From assembly GCF_900142035.1 (NCBI RefSeq), contig NZ_FQZI01000002.1, positions 248,001 through 312,000 on the forward strand: a stretch of DNA of 64,000 nucleotides, written 5' to 3'. Made by a program: the position numbers and the translations under genes. Origin of the DNA: Flavobacterium terrae (GTDB taxonomy: Bacteria > Bacteroidota > Bacteroidia > Flavobacteriales > Flavobacteriaceae). The notes under the pieces were generated by a model. The model did no database searches and was not told where the DNA came from. It saw only the letters and a list, made by a program, of their open reading frames with translations. Below, piece by piece: positions 26,732-35,058 of this stretch. Each line of letters starts with the position of its first letter. The stretch's first letter is position 1.

Positions 26732-27178
26732 ATGAGTCAAGATTCTGATCGCAAAATTTTTAGTTCGAGAGTTTTAAACTATCCTGTTGAAACAGTTTAT
26801 GAAGCTTTCGCTAATCCAGAGCATTTAAAAAATTGGTGGGGTCCAGAAGGTTTTACCAATACAATTCATCAATTTGATTTAAAGCCTGGCGGAAAATGGA
26901 TTCTTACCATGCACGGTCCTGAAAAAGGAAATTATGAGAACTCATCTATTTTTAAAATAGTTGAGCCACTGAAACTAATTGCTTGGACAAGAGTTTCTCA
27001 ACCTTTTTTTGATATGGAAATAGGTTTTAATAAGATTGATGAATCTAAAACTGAGATTTCTTTCCTAATGATTTTTGATACCGCTGAAGAATGTGAGAAG
27101 ATTAGAAAGTTTGCTGAACCTAAAAATGAAGAAAATTTTGACCGATTAGAAAAAGAAATTTTAAACATAGTAAAATAA
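26732..27178 (+). CDS. SRPBCC / AHSA1-type START-domain protein
   Basis: The 148-residue protein is a complete AHSA1 (activator of Hsp90 homologue 1-like) SRPBCC domain: FSSRVLNYPVETVYEAFANPEHLKNWWGPEGFTNT, then DLKPGGKWILTMHGPEKGNYENSSIFKIVEPLKLIAWTRV and the C-terminal helix. The fold forms a hydrophobic ligand cavity; bacterial members are usually uncharacterised or linked to stress. It is probably in a two-gene unit with the propeller protein just upstream. Confidence 0.9.
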   Translation: MSQDSDRKIFSSRVLNYPVETVYEAFANPEHLKNWWGPEGFTNTIHQFDLKPGGKWILTMHGPEKGNYENSSIFKIVEPLKLIAWTRVSQPFFDMEIGFNKIDESKTEISFLMIFDTAEECEKIRKFAEPKNEENFDRLEKEILNIVK

Positions 27179-27260
27179 GCTAAACCAAACAATATCAATA
27201 TATTTCGATACATTTAAAAGCTAAACTTTGGAATAAAAAATATTTTTTAGACAACCTTCC

Positions 27261-27290
27261 CAACCTTTTTATAAAAATCATCCTCTTTAC
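27261..27290 (+). promoter_or_regulatory. candidate ECF-sigma promoter before the sigma factor gene
   Basis: CAACCTTTTT (27261-27270) followed about 16 bases later by TCCTCTTTAC resembles the AACC-type -35 and downstream box of self-regulated ECF sigma factors; there is no TAnnTTTG element nearby. This is a judgement on pattern alone. Confidence 0.4.
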
Positions 27291-27307
27291 ATATAAAGAT
27301 CTTTATT

Positions 27308-27844
27308 GTGATAGACGAACAATTAATACAAGCCTGCCGAAAAATGCATCGAGACGCCCAGCGAAAGATGTATGAGTTAATGGCGCCCAAACTTTATCAG
27401 GTTTGCAAACGCTACTTGAAAAAAGAAGAGGAAATAGAAGAAGTACTTGCCGATGCTTTTGTAATCATTTTTACAAAATTGGATCAGTTAAAAGAAAACG
27501 CTGCTTTTTACAGTTGGGCAAAACGTATTACGGTTAATGAGTGTTTACATTTATTAAAGAAGAATGTGAATTTCAATTTGTATCTAGAAGAATCAAGTTT
27601 TAAAATTCAGCCCGAAGTGGCTCAAGATACAAGCTTAGAGGAACAGGATGTATTAAAACTACTAAATTATATTCCGGAAGGATGTAAAACAGTATTCAAT
27701 TTGTTTGTCATTGAAGGATACTCACATAAAGAAATTGCAGCAATGCTTAAAATTTCAGAAGGAACATCAAAATCACAATTGAATGTAGCAAAAACCAAAT
27801 TGAAAGATTTAGTGAACAATTTCTACTATCAAAACGCAAAGTAA
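27308..27844 (+). CDS. RNA polymerase sigma-70 factor, ECF subfamily
   Basis: The 178-residue protein starts at a GTG (27308) and has the two ECF domains: region 2 (residues about 10-78, with YQVCKRYLKKEEEIEEVLADAFVIIFTKLDQL and FYSWAKRITVNECLHLLKK) and region 4 (about 115-170, with LNYIPEGCKTVFNLFVIEGYSHKEIAAMLKISEGTSKSQLNVAKTKLK). It redirects RNA polymerase to envelope-stress-type promoters. The next gene, 3 bp downstream, encodes a single-TM protein placed as its anti-sigma factor. A candidate AACC-type promoter lies upstream, consistent with autoregulation. Confidence 0.95.
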   Translation: MIDEQLIQACRKMHRDAQRKMYELMAPKLYQVCKRYLKKEEEIEEVLADAFVIIFTKLDQLKENAAFYSWAKRITVNECLHLLKKNVNFNLYLEESSFKIQPEVAQDTSLEEQDVLKLLNYIPEGCKTVFNLFVIEGYSHKEIAAMLKISEGTSKSQLNVAKTKLKDLVNNFYYQNAK

Positions 27845-27847
27845 GTA

Positions 27848-28753
27848 ATGGAAGATCAAGATAAAATATTCGAACAATTTAAAAAAGCTGCCGAAAATCA
27901 GGATTCACAAGATTTCCCAGGAATGGAAAAAGTCTGGTCCCGCGTTGATGCAAAACTAGATACGGAAGTTTTTAAATCACAAAAGAAAACGAATACCAAC
28001 TGGAAAAAGTTCGCTGTTGCTGCATCAATAGTTGTAGGAAGTGTTTTTGCTTTCCAACTTTGGAAACAATTTGACGCTACAAAAGAACCAATGCAGAACT
28101 CGGTTGTTGAAACCACAAAAGAAGAAATCAAGTCACTTATTAGCAATGATTCAACTGCTATTGTTGCTAATGATGAGCCTCTAATTGACAATAAAGTCAA
28201 CGAAAAAATATTACACCAACAAATACAAAGTGCCAACCAAGTAGCAGTTTCTGAAAATAAACCAAAAGCCAATGATAGCATTCAAGTAAGGTCAATGGCA
28301 GCTCCAATTATGGAAGAAGATAAAGGTTATTTAAATAATTCAATTACTCATGAAACTGTAGGTATAAAAAGTTCGAGAGTAGACGAAAGTGATTACAATG
28401 CCAAAGAAAAACCTGCACAATCAGTAACTCTAGGTAAAAAAGCACCACCATTAGTCGTAGTTGATGGCAAGGCTACTGACAAGAAAGTGTCTGATGTTAA
28501 AAACTCTGATGATTTAGAAACCATTGTAGAACTTAAAGAACCTTTGTACATCATTAACGGAAAAGAATATTCAGAAAAAGAACTCTTTGGACCCAACCCT
28601 ACTTCGCCCTATTATCCATTAAATAAGCAGGAAATTGAATCGATGTCAATTTACCAAGATGAAGAAGCTATAGAACTTTATGGCGACAAAGGAAAAAAAG
28701 GAGTTGTAGTCATTAAAACTAAATACGGAAGACCGGCTATTCAAAAGAAATAG
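27848..28753 (+). CDS. membrane anti-sigma-like protein with C-terminal TonB-receptor plug-like domain
   Basis: The 301-residue protein has a cytosolic N-terminus (residues 1-50, acidic, starting MEDQDKIFEQFKKAAENQDSQDFPGMEKVWSRVDAKLD), one membrane helix (about 55-71) and a periplasmic part. Its place 3 bp after the sigma gene and the topology are those of an anti-sigma factor, although the zinc-type ZAS motif HxxxCxxC is absent. The last part (about 200-301) has two copies of the plug entry phrase (PPLVVVDGK and PLYIINGKEYS) and the plug ending LNKQEIESMSIYQDEEAIELYGDKGKKGVVVIKTK. These match the SusC plug, with no barrel following. The plug-like end could sense or bind an outer-membrane protein; that is inference. 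Confidence 0.8.
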   Translation: MEDQDKIFEQFKKAAENQDSQDFPGMEKVWSRVDAKLDTEVFKSQKKTNTNWKKFAVAASIVVGSVFAFQLWKQFDATKEPMQNSVVETTKEEIKSLISNDSTAIVANDEPLIDNKVNEKILHQQIQSANQVAVSENKPKANDSIQVRSMAAPIMEEDKGYLNNSITHETVGIKSSRVDESDYNAKEKPAQSVTLGKKAPPLVVVDGKATDKKVSDVKNSDDLETIVELKEPLYIINGKEYSEKELFGPNPTSPYYPLNKQEIESMSIYQDEEAIELYGDKGKKGVVVIKTKYGRPAIQKK

Positions 28754-28760
28754 CAAAAAA

Positions 28761-28832
28761 AAATCAAATACTAACATATTAAAACTTACTATTATGAAAA
28801 GTGTTAAACTATTTTCATTAGCCATAACTATG
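28761..28832 (+). repeat. 72-bp direct repeat, copy A (leader plus signal-peptide codons)
   Basis: This stretch contains the 5' leader and first codons of the 116-residue secreted protein. It matches 29151-29222 at 69 of 72 positions. It covers CTAACATATTAAAACTTACT, the start codon and the first signal-peptide residues. Confidence 0.9.
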
Positions 28833-29144
28833 TTCTTTTCTATCATAACTTTTGGACAAGAAAAAAGGGACTCTATTTTAAATGTTAAAAGAGATAATGT
28901 TAGATTCTGTACTCCAAATAATAAAAATCTTGCTTTAATCGTAATCGATGGTCATTTTGCCAATGCTAAATTAGTTGAAATGATAAATCCAAATGATATT
29001 AAATCTGTTGAAGTTTTGAAAAGAGATAAAGCAAAGGCTAAATATGGTGAAAAAGCTGAAAATGGAATAATTATAATCACTTCAAAACTAAGTAGGCGGA
29101 AGTTAAAAAAACTTCTAAAACAAACAGAAATTAAAAATATCTAA
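28794..29144 (+). CDS. secreted mini-plug protein (TonB-receptor plug-like, no barrel)
   Basis: The 116-residue protein has a signal peptide (MKSVKLFSLAITMFFSIITFGQ) and one small domain: NLALIVIDGHFANAKLVEMINPNDIKSVEVLKRDKAKAKYGEKAENGIIIITSK. That is the plug core of a SusC-like receptor (VIDG, INPNDIxSVEVLK, YG..A.NGIIIITSK) without any barrel. The function is unknown; it may mimic a receptor plug to touch TonB, an anti-sigma factor or a neighbour. Its leader and signal peptide are almost identical to those of the next gene. Confidence 0.75.
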   Translation: MKSVKLFSLAITMFFSIITFGQEKRDSILNVKRDNVRFCTPNNKNLALIVIDGHFANAKLVEMINPNDIKSVEVLKRDKAKAKYGEKAENGIIIITSKLSRRKLKKLLKQTEIKNI

Positions 29145-29150
29145 ACCAAA

Positions 29151-29222
29151 AAATCAAGTACTAACATATTAAAACTTACTATTATGAAAAGTGTAAAACT
29201 ATTTTCATTAGCCATAGCTATG
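29151..29222 (+). repeat. 72-bp direct repeat, copy B (leader plus signal-peptide codons)
   Basis: This copy precedes and starts the vWA gene at 29184, with three mismatches to copy A 390 bp upstream. The shared segment spans non-coding leader and coding start, which indicates recent duplication or gene conversion. Confidence 0.9.
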
Positions 29223-31091
29223 CTTATAAGTTTCGTGGCAATGGCACAAGAGAGAACAATTACTGGAATAGTTTCAGACTCATCTGGACCAATACCAGGA
29301 GTTAATGTTGTTGTAAAAGGAACAACTAGAGGAGTACAAACTGGCTTCGATGGCAAGTATGCTATAAAAGCATCACAAGGAGAAAAACTAGTTTTTAGTT
29401 TTTTGGGAATGAAAGAGGAAATCAGAACTGTTGGGGCTTCAAATATCATTAATGTAACAATGAGAGATGATTCAAAAAACTTGCAGGAAGTTGTTGTTAC
29501 TGCTGTTGGGATATCACGAGAAGAAGGATATTATTATTCTTCATCACCTAAGAGAACAAAAAAATCTAGAGCTGATAAAAATCAACTTACTGGTCAAGTT
29601 GCTGGATTAGCAGTAGCTTATGAAAGAGACAACAAATTGGTTATTAAAGGCAAAAAAAATGATAAGAAAAAACCAATTTCTACCAATGATGAAGATTATG
29701 GTATTTTTGTAGAAAATGAATTTGAAAGTCCAAAACAATCACCACTTTCTACTTTTTCTATCGATGTTGATAATGCTTCATACACAAACATTCGTCGCTT
29801 TATAAACAATGGACAACAAGTTCCTAAAGATGCGGTTCGTGTAGAGGAAATGATGAATTTCTTTAAATACCAATACCCACAACCTATAGGAGAACATCCA
29901 TTTTCAATCACAACAAATTATAGTGATTGTCCATGGAATTCAAAAAATAAATTGGTACGCATTGGTTTACAAGGAAAAAGTATTTCAACTGAGAATTTAC
30001 CAAATTCAAACTTTGTATTCTTAATTGATGTTTCAGGTTCAATGAGTGATGAGAACAAGTTACCATTGTTAAAACAATCCATGAAAATTTTAGTAAACGA
30101 ATTACGCCCAGAAGATAAAGTTTCTATAGTAGTGTATGCTGGTGCTGCAGGTTTGGTTTTACCTCCAACAGCCGGAAACAAAAAAGAAACCATCATCAAT
30201 GCACTAGACCAATTACAAGCTGGCGGAAGCACTGCAGGTGGAGAAGGAATCAATTTGGCTTACAAAATTGCAATGGAAAACTTTATTAAAAACGGAAACA
30301 ACCGTGTGATTTTAGCCACTGATGGCGATTTTAATGTAGGCGCTTCTTCTGATAACGACATGGAACGTTTAATCGAAGAGAAAAGAAAATCAGGAGTTTT
30401 CTTGACTTGTTTGGGATACGGAATGGGCAATTACAAAGACAGTAAAATGGAAGTACTTGCTAACAAAGGCAACGGAAACTATGCTTACATCGACAACATT
30501 CAAGAGGCTAATCGTTTTTTAAGTAAAGAGTTCAAAGGTTCTATGTTTGCTATCGCCAAAGATGTGAAAATTCAAATTGAATTTAATCCAAAACATGTTC
30601 AATCGTATAGATTAATTGGTTATGAAAACAGAAAATTAAGAGCTGAAGATTTCACTAATGATGCTATTGACGCTGGTGAATTAGGAAGCGGTCATACAGT
30701 AACGGCATTATATGAAATCATTCCTACTGGTGTTAAAAGTGATTTCTTTAAAGAGCCAACTGATTTAAAGTACTCTCAACCTAAATCATCAGAAAATAAT
30801 TATAATGATGAATTGGCTACTATCAAGTTTAGATACAAAAAACCTGATGGAGACAAGAGTATTGAAATGGTTGAAGTAATTGACAACAAACCACAAGCAT
30901 TCGATACTGTTTCGGAGGATTTTAAATTCACAACTGCTGTAGCTTGGTTCGGCTTAAAAATAAGAGATTCAAAACTTATTGAAAATAAATCATCGGATGA
31001 TATTAAAAGTCTGGCAAAATTGGGCTTACAAAATGATTCTGAAGGATATAGAGCTGAATTTATTAGACTTATGGAAAATATACGATTATAA
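29184..31091 (+). CDS. von Willebrand A domain protein with SusC-like N-terminal header
   Basis: The 635-residue product has a signal peptide (residues 1-22, ending AMAQ), a carboxypeptidase-regulatory-like domain (ERTITGIVSDSSGPIPGVNVVVKG, about 23-100), and the SusC connector LQEVVVTAVGISREEGYYY. Then comes a YfbK-type N-terminal region (STFSIDVDNASYTNIRRFIN), a vWA domain with MIDAS DVSGSMS plus downstream Thr and ATDGDFN, and a C-terminal DUF3520-like region (SYRLIGYENRKL). vWA domains usually mediate metal-dependent protein binding, here at the cell surface or in the periplasm. It has no barrel, so the receptor-like header is borrowed. It is the third gene after an ECF sigma factor. Confidence 0.9.
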   Translation: MKSVKLFSLAIAMLISFVAMAQERTITGIVSDSSGPIPGVNVVVKGTTRGVQTGFDGKYAIKASQGEKLVFSFLGMKEEIRTVGASNIINVTMRDDSKNLQEVVVTAVGISREEGYYYSSSPKRTKKSRADKNQLTGQVAGLAVAYERDNKLVIKGKKNDKKKPISTNDEDYGIFVENEFESPKQSPLSTFSIDVDNASYTNIRRFINNGQQVPKDAVRVEEMMNFFKYQYPQPIGEHPFSITTNYSDCPWNSKNKLVRIGLQGKSISTENLPNSNFVFLIDVSGSMSDENKLPLLKQSMKILVNELRPEDKVSIVVYAGAAGLVLPPTAGNKKETIINALDQLQAGGSTAGGEGINLAYKIAMENFIKNGNNRVILATDGDFNVGASSDNDMERLIEEKRKSGVFLTCLGYGMGNYKDSKMEVLANKGNGNYAYIDNIQEANRFLSKEFKGSMFAIAKDVKIQIEFNPKHVQSYRLIGYENRKLRAEDFTNDAIDAGELGSGHTVTALYEIIPTGVKSDFFKEPTDLKYSQPKSSENNYNDELATIKFRYKKPDGDKSIEMVEVIDNKPQAFDTVSEDFKFTTAVAWFGLKIRDSKLIENKSSDDIKSLAKLGLQNDSEGYRAEFIRLMENIRL

Positions 31092-31121
31092 TAGTTAGGT
31101 TGTTTTTTAGTTTGGTTAAGA

Positions 31122-31150
31122 CCCTAAGGATCTAATTCTTAGGGCTTTCT
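31122..31150 (+). terminator. probable terminator between the two vWA genes
   Basis: CCCTAAG (31122-31128) pairs with CTTAGGG (31138-31144) and is followed by a pyrimidine-rich stretch. The T tract is interrupted, so termination may be partial. Confidence 0.6.
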
Positions 31151-31261
31151 GCTTTGTATTGAAATTTTCGCAAATATTTAACATTTTTATTAAAAATCAG
31201 GCATACGTTTTGTTTCAAGAACAAGAAAAACTTATTTAATAATCCTCTAAAACAATTTGGT

Positions 31262-32818
31262 ATGAAAAAACCTTTCCTTATGCTAGCTGGACTAGCATTG
31301 CTCTTTGCATCGTGTAAAGAAAATCAATACATAAATGAAGCTGAAGCTAGCAGTGAAATAATGATCACTGATGCTGCAGATAACAATACTCTCGAGGAGT
31401 ATTCCCCCGAAAATGAAAACCAGGAAAGTTATGCCGAAATAGAGGAAAATAAGTTTGAAAACCCCAAGACAAAACCCTTATCCACGTTTTCTATAGATGT
31501 TGATAATGCTTCTTACACCAATATCCGTCGATTCATTAACAACGGGCAAGAAATTCCTAAAGACGCTGTAAGACTAGAGGAAATGATGAACTACTTCGCA
31601 TACACTTATCCACAACCTAAAGACCAACATCCTTTCTCTATAAATACCGAATACAGCGAATGTCCTTGGAATTCTGAGCATAAACTGGTAAAAATTGGCC
31701 TTCAAGGCAAAAAAATAGAAACGGATAACCTACCTGCATCAAATATTGTTTTTTTAGTAGATGTTTCTGGTTCTATGAGTGATGAAAACAAACTTCCTTT
31801 ATTAAAAGAATCTATGAAAGTTCTTGTAAAAGAGTTACGACCAGAAGACAAAGTATCTATTGTTGTATATGCTGGAGCGGCGGGAATGGTTTTACCTCCT
31901 ACTCCTGGAGACGAAAAAAGTAAAATCATGAATGCTTTTGATGAATTAAATGCTGGTGGAAGTACAGCAGGTGGAGAAGGATTAGAATTAGCTTATAACA
32001 TTGCTGAAGAAAACTTTATAAAAGGTGGTAACAACAGAATTGTTCTAGCTACTGATGGTGATTTTAATGTTGGTGCTTCTTCTGATAAAGAAATGGAGAA
32101 CTTAATTGAAAAGAAACGTAAATCTGGTATCTTTTTAACTTGTTTAGGCTATGGCATGGGCAATTACAAGGATAGTAAAATGGAAACACTTGCAGACAAA
32201 GGAAACGGAAACTATGCTTACATCGACAACATGCAAGAAGCCAATCGCTTTTTAGGAAAAGAGTTTAAAGGATCTATGTTTGCTATTGCTAAAGATGTAA
32301 AAATTCAAATTGAATTCAACCCTAAATATGTGCAATCGTACAGATTAATTGGATACGAAAACAGAAAATTAAACGATGAAGACTTTAAAAATGATGCTGT
32401 AGATTCTGGTGAATTAGGAAGCGGACATACCGTAACTGCTTTATATGAAATTATTCCAACAGGAGTTGAAAGCAACTATACACCTTCAAAATTAAAATAC
32501 ACTTCTAATGAAACTGCAAGCACATCAAATTCTGATGAGTTGGCAACAATTAAATTCCGTTACAAAAAACCCGATGGAGAAAAAAGTATAGAAATGGTTC
32601 AAGTTATCCCTAATGCCTCTAAATCATTAAAAGCTACAAGTCCTGACTTTAAGTTTGCTTCATCAGTAGCTTGGTTTGGAATGAAACTGAGAGATTCAAA
32701 ATATATTGAGAATAAAGAAATCGAAGATATTGTAAGCCTTGCAAAAGAAGGATTGGACAATGATTCTGAAGGTTACAAAGCCGAATTTATTCGCCTTGCA
32801 AAAAGTGCTAAAATCTAA
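31262..32818 (+). CDS. von Willebrand A domain lipoprotein (paralogue of the upstream vWA protein)
   Basis: The 518-residue product has a lipoprotein signal (MKKPFLMLAGLALLFASC), an acidic linker and then the same YfbK-type region, vWA domain (LVDVSGSMSDENKLPLL, ATDGDFNVGASSD) and DUF3520-like C-terminus as the gene at 29184. The two are almost colinear over about 450 residues and clearly arose by duplication, but this copy has replaced the receptor-like header by a lipid anchor. It may sit at the outer membrane as a stress-related adaptor; its function is not known. It starts 170 bp after the first copy, beyond a hairpin, and ends at a bidirectional terminator. Confidence 0.9.
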   Translation: MKKPFLMLAGLALLFASCKENQYINEAEASSEIMITDAADNNTLEEYSPENENQESYAEIEENKFENPKTKPLSTFSIDVDNASYTNIRRFINNGQEIPKDAVRLEEMMNYFAYTYPQPKDQHPFSINTEYSECPWNSEHKLVKIGLQGKKIETDNLPASNIVFLVDVSGSMSDENKLPLLKESMKVLVKELRPEDKVSIVVYAGAAGMVLPPTPGDEKSKIMNAFDELNAGGSTAGGEGLELAYNIAEENFIKGGNNRIVLATDGDFNVGASSDKEMENLIEKKRKSGIFLTCLGYGMGNYKDSKMETLADKGNGNYAYIDNMQEANRFLGKEFKGSMFAIAKDVKIQIEFNPKYVQSYRLIGYENRKLNDEDFKNDAVDSGELGSGHTVTALYEIIPTGVESNYTPSKLKYTSNETASTSNSDELATIKFRYKKPDGEKSIEMVQVIPNASKSLKATSPDFKFASSVAWFGMKLRDSKYIENKEIEDIVSLAKEGLDNDSEGYKAEFIRLAKSAKI

Positions 32819-32830
32819 AGATAAATAATA

Positions 32831-32858
32831 AAAAAAGGGATGAATTTCATCCCTTTTT
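32831..32858. terminator. bidirectional terminator between vWA lipoprotein and ABC-F genes
   Basis: AAAAAGGGATGAA (32832-32844) and TTTCATCCCTTTTT form a near-perfect stem with A and T runs on both sides, suitable for both convergent transcripts. Confidence 0.88.
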
Positions 32859-32867
32859 ACTTTTGTT

Positions 32868-34502
32868 TTATTTTTCAATTTCTTTTAAACTCTCCATTTT
32901 CTTATGAGCTAGGAAACCTTTAATATCTTCAAAATGCTCTTTAACACGTTTGTGACCAAATTCGAATACTTTTTCGGCCAAACCATCCAAGAAATCACGG
33001 TCGTGAGATACTAAAATTAAAGTTCCATCAAAGTCTTTCAAAGCATCTTTAATAATGTCTTTAGTTTTCATATCAAGGTGATTTGTTGGCTCATCCAGAA
33101 TTAGAACATTAACTGGTTCTAACAATAATTTAATCATTGCTAAACGAGTCTTTTCTCCTCCAGAAAGCACTTTCACTTTCTTTTGAATATCATCTCCTTT
33201 GAACATGAATGCTCCAAGAATTGTTTTGATTTGAGTACGAATATCACCTTCAGCGATTCTATCAATCGTTTCAAAAATAGTTGCTTCTCCATCAAGTAAA
33301 GAAGCTTGATTTTGTGCAAAATAACCAATTTGTGAATTATGACCAATTTCTAATTTTCCACTATCAATGTCTAATTCTTTCATAATGGCTTTGATCATGG
33401 TTGATTTACCTTCACCATTTTTACCCACAAAAGCTACTTTTTGACCTCTTTCAATCACCATGTTTGCTTTTTGAAACACTACGTGATCTCCGTATGATTT
33501 TGTTAAATCTTCCACAACGACTGGATATTGTCCAGAACGTGGCGATGGAGGAAATTTAAGCTTAAGTGCAGATGAATCTACTTCATCTACCTCAACCAAA
33601 ACTAATTTTTCCAACATACGAACACGCGACTGCACTTGCTCTGTCTTAGAAAAAGTACCTCTAAATCGTTCAATAAATGCCTGATTATCTGCAATAAATT
33701 TTTGTTGCTCATCGAATGCTTTTTGTTGGTGAATTCTTCTGTCTTTACGCAATTCTAAATAATCAGAATATTTAGCTTTGTAATCATAAATACGTCCCAT
33801 TGTTACTTCGATAGTACGATTTGTAATCGCATCAACAAAAGCGCGGTCGTGCGAAATCACCATTACTGCTTTTGCTGAATTCACCAAGAACTCTTCCAAC
33901 CATTGAATACTTTCCATATCCAAGTGATTTGTTGGCTCATCTAACAAAATTAAATCTGGTTTCTTCAAAAGGATTTTAGCTAACTCAATTCTCATACGCC
34001 ATCCTCCTGAAAATTCAGATGTTTTGCGAGTAAAGTCTTCTCTTTCGAAACCTAAACCTTTTAATACTTTTTCAACTTCAGCTTCGTAATTCACCTCTTC
34101 AATTGAATAGTATTTTTCAGAAAGTTCCGAAACACGTTCAATCAACTTCATGTAATCGTCACTTTCATAGTCAGTACGAATTGTTAATTGCTCATTGATT
34201 TCATCAATTTCTTTTTTCATTCCTAAAACACCTGCAAAAGCTTTAGATGTTTCTTCCATTACAGTACAATCATCATTTAATAGCAAATGCTGTGGCAAAT
34301 AAGCAATTACAGCATCACTTGGAGCCGAAATACCACCACGAGTAGGTTTGTTTTCTCCAGCAACAATCTTTAAAAGTGTCGATTTACCTGCTCCGTTTTT
34401 ACCCATAAGGGCAATTTTATCGTTTTCATTAATAGCAAAAGTAACATCGCTAAACAGAGTAGTACCGCCAAACTCAACTGCGATATCGTTTACTGTAATC
34501 AT
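32868..34502 (-). CDS. ABC-F family ATP-binding protein (ribosome-associated translation factor type)
   Basis: The 544-residue protein has two ABC domains and no membrane segments. The first has Walker A GKNGAGKST and signature SEFSGGWRMRIELAKILL, with Walker B LILLDEPTNHLD; the second has GKNGEGKST, VLSGGEKTRLAMIKLLL and VLILDEPTNHLD. Between them lies the P-site tRNA interaction motif linker, rich in charged residues (about residues 240-310). ABC-F proteins act on the ribosome as translation regulators or antibiotic-resistance factors. Its length and GGW signature are close to YbiT/Uup-like housekeeping members. A promoter at 34554 and a terminator at 32831 bound it as a single-gene unit. 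Confidence 0.95.
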   Translation of the reverse strand: MITVNDIAVEFGGTTLFSDVTFAINENDKIALMGKNGAGKSTLLKIVAGENKPTRGGISAPSDAVIAYLPQHLLLNDDCTVMEETSKAFAGVLGMKKEIDEINEQLTIRTDYESDDYMKLIERVSELSEKYYSIEEVNYEAEVEKVLKGLGFEREDFTRKTSEFSGGWRMRIELAKILLKKPDLILLDEPTNHLDMESIQWLEEFLVNSAKAVMVISHDRAFVDAITNRTIEVTMGRIYDYKAKYSDYLELRKDRRIHQQKAFDEQQKFIADNQAFIERFRGTFSKTEQVQSRVRMLEKLVLVEVDEVDSSALKLKFPPSPRSGQYPVVVEDLTKSYGDHVVFQKANMVIERGQKVAFVGKNGEGKSTMIKAIMKELDIDSGKLEIGHNSQIGYFAQNQASLLDGEATIFETIDRIAEGDIRTQIKTILGAFMFKGDDIQKKVKVLSGGEKTRLAMIKLLLEPVNVLILDEPTNHLDMKTKDIIKDALKDFDGTLILVSHDRDFLDGLAEKVFEFGHKRVKEHFEDIKGFLAHKKMESLKEIEK

Positions 34503-34553
34503 AATTCTATTATTTAGGCATTTGATTGTTTGTTAACCAAATTTTTGAAGGTG

Positions 34554-34584
34554 CAAAGATAGAATTAATGAACGGATTTGAAAA
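34554..34584 (-). promoter_or_regulatory. promoter of the ABC-F gene
   Basis: On the minus strand TATCTTTG (34554-34561) is a consensus -7 element about 50 bases before the ATG. The upstream TTT at 34581-34584 stands for the -33 TTG at about 19 bases spacing, so the upstream half is weak. Confidence 0.55.
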
Positions 34585-34604
34585 TGAGATTTTAAATTAT
34601 AAAA

Positions 34605-35048
34605 TTATCGACAAGGAAATCTAATCTGGCTATAACCATACTCTACATTTTTATAAAAACTAGCTTTGATATAGAAATATAACTGGTCATTAGTTAAAAC
34701 TTCTAACTTTTGTTTATCAAGTTTTGGTAACTTTATTTTTACTTTTAAAGCATTAATTTTTTTTACAAATTCTTCTTGTAAATGAATCTTTTCGCTTTTA
34801 TCTTTTTTTACAATTTCTTTAAAAAAAGTATCTATTTCTGATTTAACTAAATTATGTTGAAGTACATATTCTTCAAAACCGTCAATTCCTTTGCTTTGTC
34901 GACCATAAACTTCCGAAAATTCTTTTGAGTTTTTTTCAAAATAATCTGAATTTTCTTTTAGGAATTCTAAAAAAAAATCATTTGAATTATAGTCTGTTTC
35001 TTTACAAGAAAAACAAATCAAGCATAATAATAAAACAATTTTTCTCAT
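34605..35048 (-). CDS. small lipoprotein of unknown function
   Basis: The 147-residue product has a lipoprotein signal peptide (MRKIVLLLCLICFSC, lipobox CFSC) and a helical, Lys/Glu-rich mature part (for example YVLQHNLVKSEIDTFFKEIVKKDKSEKIHLQEEFVKKINALKVKIKLPKL). It contains no family motif I recognise. It follows the alpha/beta hydrolase gene by 10 bp on the same strand, so they probably form a two-gene unit with the lipoprotein second. Confidence 0.7.
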   Translation of the reverse strand: MRKIVLLLCLICFSCKETDYNSNDFFLEFLKENSDYFEKNSKEFSEVYGRQSKGIDGFEEYVLQHNLVKSEIDTFFKEIVKKDKSEKIHLQEEFVKKINALKVKIKLPKLDKQKLEVLTNDQLYFYIKASFYKNVEYGYSQIRFPCR

Positions 35049-35058
35049 CTTTAAGATT

